Assembly (NCBI GenBank): GCA_022563885.1
Contig: JADFMM010000030.1
Span: 1 to 33,709, forward strand
Direction of reading: 5' to 3'
From: Planctomycetota bacterium
Lineage (GTDB): Bacteria; Planctomycetota; Phycisphaerae; Sedimentisphaerales; Anaerobacaceae
Length of the DNA: 33,709 bases
The position numbers and the translations under genes were made by a program. Shown piece by piece: positions 25,624 to 33,206 of the stretch; position 1 is the stretch's first letter, and every line of letters begins with the position of its first letter. The notes under the pieces are model-generated. The model had not been told where the DNA came from, made no database searches, and saw only the letters and a list, made by a program, of their open reading frames with translations.

Positions 25624-27789
25624 TCAGTTTATCCAGGGGCGAGCCTGCTTAATGGCCAGCCTCCCTTCCGCTGTAATCTTGAACTCGATGTCCATGGCAA
25701 AATTCCGGTCTCGACTGGCGTAGAGCTGTCGGAAGTGGTCCTGGATGAGGTTCATGTGGTCGGCCAACTCGAAGACCTGCACCTTAGTCAGAAGGTGTTC
25801 GCCCACCGGGATGGCGTTCGAGAATCGAATGTATTGGATCTCATAGCGTTCCTGGCCCAGCAATTCGGCGACCAAGAACTCCTCGGGTACCGAGGCTGCA
25901 TCCGGATTCGTGACCAGATCCTCTCCCAGTTGGGCATTGACGTAGTAGCCCCGCCAGTTGACGTCAAAGATGTTCTTGGTCACGGCCACGCCGTTGACCT
26001 GTTCATTCTCATAGTTGCGATGGACCAGTACGCCCATGGCGGCGGAAAAGTGATCGATGCGGTGGAAGTCGCGCTCCTCAAACGCCCGGTAATTCCAAAG
26101 ACTCGCCCACACCTGCTTCATCGACTTTTCGATGTGTCCCTCGTGGGGATGATGGGTGTAGGAATCGTAGAGACCCGCGCCGTTGAAGCCGGGCAGGTCT
26201 TCGTTGTTGGTACTGGATCGACAGCGCAGCGAGGTGCCGGGGGGATACCGCCTTTGCCGATGCATCGCGTCCAGGGCCGAGCGCATCCACTCTGGGAGTG
26301 TGCCCTGCTTGCGGATCGTCCGTCGGAATTCCTTCAGAACCAAACGGCGGATCTCCGGGTCTGTCTTGAATTGTGGGTCGGCGATGAGATCCCGGGCCAT
26401 ATCGTAGAAGCCATTGTGTTCCATGAAGGTGTCGTAGAAATAGAAGGGCACGGCAAAGCCTGCCGGTACGACACCCGCCGGCAGGAGTCTCCAGAGTTCA
26501 GCGACGTTAGCAGCCTTGGCCCCAAAGGCCGGAGAGTCATGAAATCCAATGGTTGGCGTGGGGGCGATGTCGATGACCGAGAGGTCGCGAGGAGGCACCT
26601 GAGTCTCTTTGGGGCGTATATTTTCGAAGAAGACATTGACGTCTTCAAAAGAGGCGGGCGTGAGGGAGAATCCGTCCGGCAGAACTTCATAGCGCACGTA
26701 TTGGCCGATCAGATTCGTGATGTTGGGGTCGCTGCTGGCGTTCCTGATGTAGGCATTGGGCGTGTCGTTCTGCTTGGCCTTGATGTTGATGTGGGAGAGC
26801 GGTGTTTGCGGGACCTCGGTAATGATGCCGGAGACATGGCTGAGGGTGTTCGGCAGCGTCTTCAAGATCACGATGTCTCGCGCCGACACCACGTCGAAAC
26901 TGTTGGGCTGCCTGAGCAGACCGTAGGCGTGGCCCAGGTTCAGCGGCGCGTAACGCTGCCGGCCGAAGAGTTCCTCCGTAGAGATGACCCGCATCCCTGA
27001 GTCGTCATAGTCCTCGCGCTGCTGGTCATAGAGGAATCGCTGGGTCTCACCGGGCGCGTGGTAGTGTAGCAGCTCCGCGGCAAAGGGCATCGTGTCGGTA
27101 ACGAGATCGTAGGCCAGTTGCACGTGTTCGTAACTCACGGGATCGGTCGGCCAGAACTCCAGCGTATAGATGCCTGCCGGCCCTTCGTTGGGTTGATAGT
27201 TGTCGTGGGCTACCAGACTGCCCGCCAAGTTGTGGCGCTGGTCGGAGAAATAGGTGACGCTGTTGAACTGGCTGAGGGATAGGGTCAAGCCCAGGCCCTG
27301 GGTCGCGAAGGAATAGTGAAAGGCAAAGGTCTTGGTGTTTTGAAAATAGAGTTGGGGACTGGACGTGTGGACATCCAGGATCAAGAACTTGACTTCCCGC
27401 ACCCGCATGGCCCCGGGAAAATCGGCTCGGGCCGCAAAGAACTCGAAGTCCGACCGGGTCTCGATTCGGTCTGTGCCATGCTGCGGCGGCAGGCCCACCG
27501 CAGACTGGACCACATTCACCCACGCGAGGCAGACGGTCAGAAAACAGGCCAGGCTGTGTCGGAAAACTCGATCTGGCTTCGAGATGCCTTTTTTCTTGAA
27601 TCGTTTTATCTGCTGCTGTCGCAGCAACTGTCGGATCAAGGCAGCCGCAGTTGTCCGCCTGGCTGCATCCGGCTGCATCGACGATACAACCAACATCGCC
27701 TGCTTCGCCGTCTTTGCCAGGCGAAAAAACTGCTCGCTCTCGGGCCAACGAGCAAGTTTTCCGACAAAGCCTGGTGCGCCGAATCTCAT
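25624..27789 (-). CDS. Export-directed protein with PEP-synthase-type swivel and ATP-binding domains
   Basis: A 721-residue protein. The C-terminal half is the ATP-grasp domain of the pyruvate phosphate dikinase/PEP synthase family: FGAKAANVAELWRLLPAG (422-439), SLRCRSSTNNEDLPGFNGAG (520-539) and the end IEFKITAEGRLAIKQARPW (701-719). Before it lies the swivelling phosphohistidine-type domain with SGIITEVPQTPLSHINIKAK (320-339; H333 is the candidate phosphate carrier). The order is swivel then ATP-grasp, as in glucan water dikinases and the reverse of PpsA. There is no PEP/pyruvate TIM barrel. Residues 98-300 form a beta-rich domain I do not recognise. A hydrophobic stretch at about 77-99 (RHSLACFLTVCLAWVNVVQS) looks like a signal peptide or anchor. 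A minus-strand TATAAT (27803-27798) lies almost on the ATG, so the true start may be Met32 or Met38. Confidence 0.82.
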   Translation of the reverse strand: MRFGAPGFVGKLARWPESEQFFRLAKTAKQAMLVVSSMQPDAARRTTAAALIRQLLRQQQIKRFKKKGISKPDRVFRHSLACFLTVCLAWVNVVQSAVGLPPQHGTDRIETRSDFEFFAARADFPGAMRVREVKFLILDVHTSSPQLYFQNTKTFAFHYSFATQGLGLTLSLSQFNSVTYFSDQRHNLAGSLVAHDNYQPNEGPAGIYTLEFWPTDPVSYEHVQLAYDLVTDTMPFAAELLHYHAPGETQRFLYDQQREDYDDSGMRVISTEELFGRQRYAPLNLGHAYGLLRQPNSFDVVSARDIVILKTLPNTLSHVSGIITEVPQTPLSHINIKAKQNDTPNAYIRNASSDPNITNLIGQYVRYEVLPDGFSLTPASFEDVNVFFENIRPKETQVPPRDLSVIDIAPTPTIGFHDSPAFGAKAANVAELWRLLPAGVVPAGFAVPFYFYDTFMEHNGFYDMARDLIADPQFKTDPEIRRLVLKEFRRTIRKQGTLPEWMRSALDAMHRQRRYPPGTSLRCRSSTNNEDLPGFNGAGLYDSYTHHPHEGHIEKSMKQVWASLWNYRAFEERDFHRIDHFSAAMGVLVHRNYENEQVNGVAVTKNIFDVNWRGYYVNAQLGEDLVTNPDAASVPEEFLVAELLGQERYEIQYIRFSNAIPVGEHLLTKVQVFELADHMNLIQDHFRQLYASRDRNFAMDIEFKITAEGRLAIKQARPWIN

Positions 27790-27844
27790 GGTGATCTATT
27801 ATACCGAACGGATACGGCAAAGGTCGCGAAATTCTCCGGCGTGA

Positions 27845-27893
27845 CTAAGGAACCGCCAAGAAATAGCTTCCGCATTTGAATGCCCAATTGCAC
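27845..27893. mobile_element. Fragment of a MITE-like element end, inverted
   Basis: The stretch starting CTAAGGAACCGCCAAGAAAT and running through TTTGAATGCCCAATTGCAC matches, in inverted orientation, the right end of the elements at 8491-8738 and 27915-28101, with scattered differences. It breaks off after about 50 bp. It sits 22 bp from the complete second copy. Confidence 0.7.
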
Positions 27894-27914
27894 AACTTTT
27901 TCCTTGACGCTCCC

Positions 27915-28101
27915 TTAGGGATCGGCAAGAAATAAGTTGGACAATTTGGGGTCCAAGTGTGCCTCATATTTGGTCGCGCCCGATTGAGCAAAACCACAGG
28001 CGTAGCCGTTCTACGTCGCGGATTTCGCGATTGAGAAGCGATCAAAGATGGGGTGCAATTGGGCATTCAAAAGTCCAAGTTATTTCTTGCCGGTCCCTTA
28101 G
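27915..28101. mobile_element. MITE-like element, short copy
   Basis: A 187-bp copy of the element at 8491-8738. The left terminus is GGGATCGGCAAGAAATAAGT and the right terminus, inverted, is GGGACCGGCAAGAAATAACT, flanked by TTA on both sides. About 61 bp of the longer copy are missing between GCGGAT and TTTCGCGATT. No coding capacity beyond short incidental frames. Confidence 0.8.
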
Positions 28102-28148
28102 TTCAACAACAACATAGAGCCACGGGTTAGCGGAGGACAAGTTACGCC

Positions 28149-28331
28149 ATGGACGATGAAGCCACCTACATTTGCGATGCCTGCGGCGAAGAAATCGTAA
28201 TCCCGATTGATTCATCAGCCGGGGCGAGCCAAGAGTACGTTGAGGATTGCCCGGTGTGTTGTCGAGCCAGCGTGATCCATGTGGTAATCGACAAGGATGG
28301 AGAAGTTCAAGTGTGGGCGAAAGGGGAATAA
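28149..28331 (+). CDS. CPXCG-type cysteine-rich small protein
   Basis: A 60-residue protein of the Cys-rich CPXG family. Two Cys pairs, CDAC (9-12) and CPVCC (34-38), are joined by the family signature SQEYVEDCPVCC, and the tail is a short acidic/aromatic strand. The first pair is CDAC rather than the usual CPxC. It probably folds as a small zinc ribbon; the cellular role is unknown. The gene starts 47 bp after the MITE copy. GGAGGA lies about 10 bases before the ATG. Confidence 0.85.
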   Translation: MDDEATYICDACGEEIVIPIDSSAGASQEYVEDCPVCCRASVIHVVIDKDGEVQVWAKGE

Positions 28332-28402
28332 GACCGAGAATGGTCCAGAGTCTTTGCCAGTTGTTGCAGACAGATCGCCGGATTCAAAGGTAAACTCCTG
28401 GC

Positions 28403-28723
28403 ATGAGACGGTTCTCACTTCACCCCGCCTGCAAGCTCTTCCCGAAGCTCGCTCACCGAGAGCTTCGGGAACTCGCCGACGACATCAAGGCGAATGGACT
28501 CAATTTCGAGAGGGTCAAAGAGATCAATGCGAACGCTCCCAAATTGATCGACAGGATTTGTCCTGGAGAATTGAACGTCCCCGAAGCCAAAAGGATAGCC
28601 GGGCACGAAGTTCGGAAGGGACGAAAGGCTCTTGCTTTAGGGGTTCCGAGTTTCCGCTTCGATTCGGGGCTGGCTCGGCATGAACCCACATTAGGACGAG
28701 ACCCAAACACTGTCAATACCTAA
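28403..28723 (+). pseudogene. ParB-like nuclease-domain gene with internal deletion
   Basis: The first 33 residues (RRFSLHPACKLFPKLAHREL, then ELADDIKANGL) match the start of ParB/Srx-type N-terminal domains, in which KANG(L) is normally followed by REPI and a DGRNRxxA catalytic stretch. Here that part is missing. The frame continues as ERVKEINANAPKLIDRICPG and ELNVPEAKRIAG, which resembles the segment after the ParB helix-turn-helix (pattern: xxPxLxxxVxxGExxxxxA). The sequence therefore looks like an in-frame deletion joining the two ends, followed by a tail of no recognisable type. It is probably not functional. A transcribed 106-residue peptide cannot be excluded. Confidence 0.6.
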
Positions 28724-28756
28724 ATAAAAAGCCTGACCCCAATTCCCCTCGCTTTC

Positions 28757-30094
28757 TTAGGCCTTGAAGATCTGGTCGAGATTGCCTTTGCTGTCCGCGA
28801 ACCTTTCGGTGGGAACATCCAAGGCGTTTAGCATGCTGACAAATAGATTGGACAGGTTTTCCTTGTTCTCGTCGAACTTCATGTAGCGCCCGTGCTTCAG
28901 CCCCATGTTCTTGCCGCCCGCCAGGATGAGCGGGTAGTTCCGGGCATTGTGATAGGTGCTGTTGCTGCTGCCGTAAAAGACCAGGGTGTTGTCCAGGAGC
29001 GGTCCGTGTTCATCCTTTGCGTCGGTCAGACGCTGGAGCAGATAGTCCAGCTGCTCGATCAGGAAGCGGTCGTAGGTCGCCCATTCCTTGTAGTTCTTCT
29101 CGCTCTTACCGTGCGACATCCCGTGATGATCGGGAAACCCAAAGAGGACAGTCGAGAACTTGGAGCCGAGGCCCAGGTTGTCCTCGCGCACCAGCATGTA
29201 GTTCGCCACCCGCGTGATGTCCGTCTCGAAGCCCAGTACCATGAGATCGCACATGCTGCGGATATATTCCTTGGGCGACTTCAGGGTCACCGACAGGTCC
29301 AGGTGGGAAGAGTCGAACTTCTTCATCGGTATATTCTGCCAGGCCTCGAGCCGCTCGATCCGGGCTTCCAGGTCTCGCAGGGTCGCCATGTACTCGTCCA
29401 GCTTCTGCTGATCTGCCTTTCCAAGATTCTTCTTGAGCCGCCTGGAATCCTGCAGCACCAGATCCACCACACGGCGCTTCTTCTGAAGCTCGATCTTCCG
29501 AGCCTTCAGACTCTTCGCGTTGTCGATCTGGAAGAGGCGCTCGAAGATCCCGCGCACGTCGTTCTCGGCGGGGATGGGCTGGCCGTTCCGGTCAAAGGCC
29601 AGGGTGGTGGCCCGGCCGCGGTAGCCGGTGCCGCCGTCCGTCGACAGGTTCATGTATGAATACCGGGTCTCGTCCTTGTAATGCTCGGCCACCACCTGGT
29701 CCAGGGAAATCGTATTGCGATACTCACCGCCCACATTAGCGCCGGTGAGCCAGCTGTCGCCGGCGGTGTGGCCCAGCAGAGGACGGGATTTCGGGTGGGA
29801 CAGCCCGCCGAAAATGGTGAATTGGTCGCGTTTCGCCTTCAGCGGTTCCATGACCTTGGTCATTTTGTAGTCACTTCCGGCTGCGTGCGGGAACCAATGC
29901 CAGTCGTCACGGATTTTGGTGAACTTCTTATGGGGCAGGCTGACACCGTTGCCCACGTACAGGTTCAAGAGCCGTCGCGGCTGCGTTGTTTGTCCGGTGG
30001 TCTTGGCCATGGCCTCGAAGAAAGGCAGGCAGCAGCACACGCCCATGCCCTTCAGCATGGTTCGCCGATCGAGATGCCACGGTTTATCGTTCAC
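28757..30094 (-). CDS. DUF1552 family protein, Tat-type signal
   Basis: A 445-residue DUF1552 protein, a distant relative of the DUF1501 group. The N-terminus has a twin-arginine-like signal, LDRRTMLKGMGVCCCLPFFE (8-27), with a CCC run unusual for the h-region. Family features are LLNLYVGNGVSLP (about 42-54), GGLSHPKSRPLLGHTAGDSW (about 96-115), FGFPDHHGMSHG (about 319-330), LDNTLVFYGSSNSTYHNARN (about 371-390) and NLSNLFVSMLNALDV near the C-terminus. The gene starts nine bp after the DUF1592-type gene, its usual operon partner. The function is unknown; the motif spacing suggests the same hydrolase-like fold as DUF1501. Confidence 0.92.
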   Translation of the reverse strand: MNDKPWHLDRRTMLKGMGVCCCLPFFEAMAKTTGQTTQPRRLLNLYVGNGVSLPHKKFTKIRDDWHWFPHAAGSDYKMTKVMEPLKAKRDQFTIFGGLSHPKSRPLLGHTAGDSWLTGANVGGEYRNTISLDQVVAEHYKDETRYSYMNLSTDGGTGYRGRATTLAFDRNGQPIPAENDVRGIFERLFQIDNAKSLKARKIELQKKRRVVDLVLQDSRRLKKNLGKADQQKLDEYMATLRDLEARIERLEAWQNIPMKKFDSSHLDLSVTLKSPKEYIRSMCDLMVLGFETDITRVANYMLVREDNLGLGSKFSTVLFGFPDHHGMSHGKSEKNYKEWATYDRFLIEQLDYLLQRLTDAKDEHGPLLDNTLVFYGSSNSTYHNARNYPLILAGGKNMGLKHGRYMKFDENKENLSNLFVSMLNALDVPTERFADSKGNLDQIFKA

Positions 30095-30103
30095 AACACG
30101 CTC

Positions 30104-32647
30104 CTATTTCCCGGAGAACAAGGGGCTGGTGATCATCGCCCGAAGTAGCCCCTGTAATCTATGGTTGTCTTTTTCAACTTGTTTGACAATTTCATCGATG
30201 GCGGCCCGGTCCGTAAACGACAGGGATCGACCCAGTGCGTAGCGGAGCAGGTGCTGGACCAGCGCCCGAGTGAACTGCTCGTTCTTCTCGTTGAGAATAT
30301 ACTGCTTCAGGGCGTCAACACCGTCAAGCGTCTTGCCGCTGGGCAAGGTGGCCTCGGCGGCGCCGTCCCGGTGCGTCCACAGCCCCACCGCATTGTAGTT
30401 CTCAAGCAGCAGCCCCCAGGGATCCACCTTGCTGTGACAGTCGACACAGGACGGGTTCTCCCGGTGCCGCTTCAGTTGCTCCTTAATAGAGAGCTTGGCG
30501 ACGGCCGGGTCGTCCTCGTCGATCCGCGGCACATTGGGCGGCGGCGGTGGCGGCGGGTCGTCCAGGATACGGCTGATCAGCCATGCCCCACGTTTGATGG
30601 GGTGTGGCTCCTTACCATTGGAGTTGCCGGTGAGGAAAAGGCCCTGAGAAATCAGCCCGCCCCGCTTGGCGTCATCGGCGAGGGTCACCTTTCGGAACTG
30701 CCCGCCCTTGACATTGTTAATGCCGTAAAACTGCGCGAGGTTCTGGTTAAGCATGGTGAAGTCGGCGTCCACCAGATTCATGATGCTCATGTCCTTGTGC
30801 AGGACTTCGGCAAAGAACAGGCGGGTTTCCCTGAGCATGTCGTCTCGGACGAAACGGTTGAAGCGCGGGAACTTCCGAACATCCACTTTGGTGTGCGTCA
30901 TCTTCTCCATCTGCAACCATTGCTCGCAGAAGGCAGTGACAAAGTCCCCCGACCTCGGGTCCTTGATCATGCGATCTATCTCAGCCGGCAGCTTGTCTCG
31001 GAGTTGCTTCTGCTCAGCGAGCTTTAAAAGCCGGTCGTCGGGCATGGAGTTCCAGAGGAAATACGACAGTCGGCTGGCCAGCTGATGCTCGGTGATGGTG
31101 TTCGGTGCCGCAGCAGGCGGGGCCGGGGACTCGACGAGATACAGGAAGTTCGGCGAGCACAGCACACTGACCAGGGTTTCTCGGATGCTCTGCTCGAAGC
31201 TCGCGCAGTCCGGGCGCAGGGATTTCCACAGCCCGTGGTAGGCGTCAACCTCTTCACGGGTCGCCGGGCGCCGGAACGCTCTGTTCATGAAGTTCTGGAT
31301 GACTTCTCGGCTGTACACCGCTTCTGTGCCGCTGTGCTTCGACGCGATAAGAATGTGCTTCTGACTGGCCGGCGGCCAGGCACCCACGTGGCCACATTCG
31401 AATTCCATTGACTTGACGATGATGGCCGGGCCCTTGACCGACTCGTCTCTCGCCATGGCGTCGTTCCAGACACCCACGACGATCATGGTGGCTATGTCCT
31501 TTTTCTCCGGGTCGTAGATCGGGACGGGGAAATTCTCGAGGCGGCCGCGAAATTCTATGGTCTGGAACTTGTCGAGGGTGCCTGTGACCTTGACCGAGCG
31601 TTCAAGGGTTTCGTAGTCCTCGCCATGGTCGAGCCACTCGCCGATGCAGGCCCGGAGGTAGGGCGACGCTTCATTCTTGGCGTCGGCCCGGGCCACTTTC
31701 ACACGCAGCACGAAATCGCCTTCCATCGGGAAATCCCGCAGGTGCAGTTTCAGGCTGGGCATGGGCGTGAGCCAGATAAAATCGCCACGCTCCACATGGG
31801 GGATTGCGGGCTTAAGCAGGACCCCGTCCTGCTCGATACTGAAACGCTTGTTTCGCGCGCCGCGCAGATCGGGGTAGCTGCGTTGCCCAAAGTCGTTCAC
31901 CACAAAAGCACTGGCCGCCGTTCCCACATGGCGGTTCTCCGAGGTCACCACCGTGTGGTCTCGGGTCGATACCGGGACTTCTCGGGCGCCTGACTTCCTG
32001 TCGTCTTTAGGCCTGGGGTCTTTGTTGATCCCGGAGCCGAACTTGAAGCTATAGCGATAGGACACAGGCGGGGTGTCGGTGATGATGGCCTTCTTCAAGG
32101 CGCGCTCGGCGATGGTCATGAAATACTCGGTCTGCAGCAGGGAAATGACCTGCTCCTCACCGTTGTTCTTGAAGCCGTCAACAGACAAGCCATCGGGCGG
32201 TAGGTCCTGGCCGAAATTCAGGTCCAGTTTTAACAGATCCCGAAGTGAGTTGGTGTATTGCTCCTTAGTGAGTCGACGCATCACGACGCGCACGTCTTTT
32301 CGCTTGAGTTCAGCGGCTTCCTTAAGGGACGCGGTCAGCCAGTTCACCAATGCCCGGCGTTCGCTGTCCTTTGGCCGCCTCTTCGCCTTCTTCGGCGGCA
32401 TGTCGCCGAGGTTCAACTGGTCCAGCACCAATTGCCAGGTTTCAGCATCCTTACCGTGAACGATGTCCGGATCCAGCTTGTCGAAGCGGATGTCGCCTTT
32501 CTGCTTCTCCTTACCGTGGCAGTCGGCACAGTATTTGGCAAATATCGGCTGGATTGTATTCGGGAATCCGGCGTCGGACTCGCCCAATACCGCAGTCGCA
32601 GTAAGAGCCAAAAGCGCCAGGACAGGCAAGCCCCGGCCCCTGTTCAT
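30104..32647 (-). CDS. DUF1592-type planctomycete cytochrome protein
   Basis: An 847-residue exported protein (signal peptide MNRGRGLPVLALLALTATAV at the chosen start). The upstream in-frame codon at 32674 would add nine residues. Domains in order: PSCyt1 with CADCHGKEKQKG (40-51), DUF1587 (PPDGLSVDGFKNNGEEQVIS), a beta-rich middle, DUF1595 (RAFRRPATREEVDAYHGL), DUF1592 (LASRLSYFLWNSMPDDRLLK), DUF1588 (RGGLISQGLFLTGNSNGKEP and RILDDPPPPPPPNVP) with a second haem motif, CVDCHSKVDPWG, and DUF1585 (LLRYALGRSLSFTDRAAIDE). It is probably a dihaem c-type cytochrome in the periplasm or cell wall. It is the first gene of the operon with DUF1552. Confidence 0.94.
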   Translation of the reverse strand: MNRGRGLPVLALLALTATAVLGESDAGFPNTIQPIFAKYCADCHGKEKQKGDIRFDKLDPDIVHGKDAETWQLVLDQLNLGDMPPKKAKRRPKDSERRALVNWLTASLKEAAELKRKDVRVVMRRLTKEQYTNSLRDLLKLDLNFGQDLPPDGLSVDGFKNNGEEQVISLLQTEYFMTIAERALKKAIITDTPPVSYRYSFKFGSGINKDPRPKDDRKSGAREVPVSTRDHTVVTSENRHVGTAASAFVVNDFGQRSYPDLRGARNKRFSIEQDGVLLKPAIPHVERGDFIWLTPMPSLKLHLRDFPMEGDFVLRVKVARADAKNEASPYLRACIGEWLDHGEDYETLERSVKVTGTLDKFQTIEFRGRLENFPVPIYDPEKKDIATMIVVGVWNDAMARDESVKGPAIIVKSMEFECGHVGAWPPASQKHILIASKHSGTEAVYSREVIQNFMNRAFRRPATREEVDAYHGLWKSLRPDCASFEQSIRETLVSVLCSPNFLYLVESPAPPAAAPNTITEHQLASRLSYFLWNSMPDDRLLKLAEQKQLRDKLPAEIDRMIKDPRSGDFVTAFCEQWLQMEKMTHTKVDVRKFPRFNRFVRDDMLRETRLFFAEVLHKDMSIMNLVDADFTMLNQNLAQFYGINNVKGGQFRKVTLADDAKRGGLISQGLFLTGNSNGKEPHPIKRGAWLISRILDDPPPPPPPNVPRIDEDDPAVAKLSIKEQLKRHRENPSCVDCHSKVDPWGLLLENYNAVGLWTHRDGAAEATLPSGKTLDGVDALKQYILNEKNEQFTRALVQHLLRYALGRSLSFTDRAAIDEIVKQVEKDNHRLQGLLRAMITSPLFSGK

Positions 32648-32834
32648 AACCGCTATGTTCCTGCATTGAACCACGTTCTTGTCCTCGCACAGCAGGTCTA
32701 ATTGACCGGGCCCGGTGGGCCGAACTTGGTGTAAGCTTGCAAGAGCCTACCCGAAAACTCCAGTTTACGCCCGACAATCCTACCGTATCCCCCAGATACA
32801 CGCAGGTGGCGCAAAACCGAACCCCGGTAGTCGA

Positions 32835-32945
32835 TCTTGATCTTTTTCAGACTTGCTGTATCGCTTGTACGGTTTTCTGGTCATGGGACAGCTCCTTCTG
32901 GGACCAGTATAGCCCCTTTTTGAGTGTCCACCAAACCGGGCTTAC
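32835..32945 (-). mobile_element. Remnant of an IS3-like element: end and orfA start
   Basis: Read on the minus strand, GCCCGGTTTGGTGGACACTC resembles an IS3-type terminal repeat. It is followed by a leader with a strong ribosome site (AGAAGGAG, seven bases before ATG at 32884) and the opening residues MTRKPYKRYSK, like the first residues of IS3-family OrfA. Similarity stops after about 11 codons and no transposase catalytic region follows. It is a fossil end only. Confidence 0.4.
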
Positions 32946-32996
32946 TTCAACTTGACCCCAATTGTTCCTCTAGGCATGGTCTTCTTAAACGGTCCA

Positions 32997-33031
32997 TTTT
33001 GGGGGTAAAAACATGCCTCTAACCCCCAAAA
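32997..33031. repeat. Inverted repeat (hairpin)
   Basis: TTTTGGGGGT (32997-33006) pairs perfectly with ACCCCCAAAA (33022-33031) around a 15-base loop. There is no U-tract after the stem on either strand, so it is not a standard terminator. Confidence 0.7.
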
Positions 33032-33071
33032 ACAGGATGACATTCATTGTATCCTATTACTAGAAACCAAC

Positions 33072-33206
33072 TTAGCCAGGTCCGACCCCAGTAATTACCC
33101 AGTAATTACAGTAATTCTGCCTCTCGAGTGAACATCCCACGCAAAGCCGTCTCTCCGCTCTTGAGTCGTCTTCCTCGTCGCCGTAGCGCATTCGCTCGAT
33201 CTTCAT
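33072..33206 (-). pseudogene. Truncated Cys-rich small protein, paralogue of its neighbour
   Basis: A 44-codon frame whose ATG (33206-33204) overlaps the TGA of the upstream gene (ATGA). The first 30 residues, including RYGDEEDDSRAERRLCVGC, align with the neighbour's PYGSETDSTDADEPSCACCG segment: acidic linker, then a Cys-x-x-Cys. The similarity ends at about 33116, exactly where the CAGTAATTAC tandem repeat begins, and the remaining 14 residues (NYCNYWVITGVGPG) are translated repeat. The gene therefore appears to be a 5' fragment cut by the repeat insertion. Confidence 0.6.
33089..33116. repeat. Tandem CAGTAATTAC repeats
   Basis: CAGTAATTAC at 33089-33098 and 33100-33109, then a partial CAGTAATT at 33109-33116. 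They are preceded by GGTCCGACCC, a motif often seen at the edge of dispersed repeats. They mark the break point of the truncated Cys-rich gene. Confidence 0.75.

Larger units (their letters stand above)
32648..33071. other. Worn intergenic region with element remnants
   Basis: Between the DUF1592-type gene and the truncated Cys-rich gene no intact gene is supported. It holds the IS3-like end, a hairpin and TGACCCC-type motifs described separately. A minus-strand frame from about 32840 to 32698 (KIKIDYRGSVLRHLRVSGGY and on) is open but has no start or family match. Confidence 0.5.

Noticed and set aside
25735-27000. Plus-strand open frame (421 codons) opposite the PEP-module gene
   Set aside because: The minus-strand frame contains the ATP-grasp motifs; the plus frame has none.
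32737-32955. 72-codon plus-strand frame
   Set aside because: It overlaps the IS3-like remnant read on the other strand and has no start site or family features.
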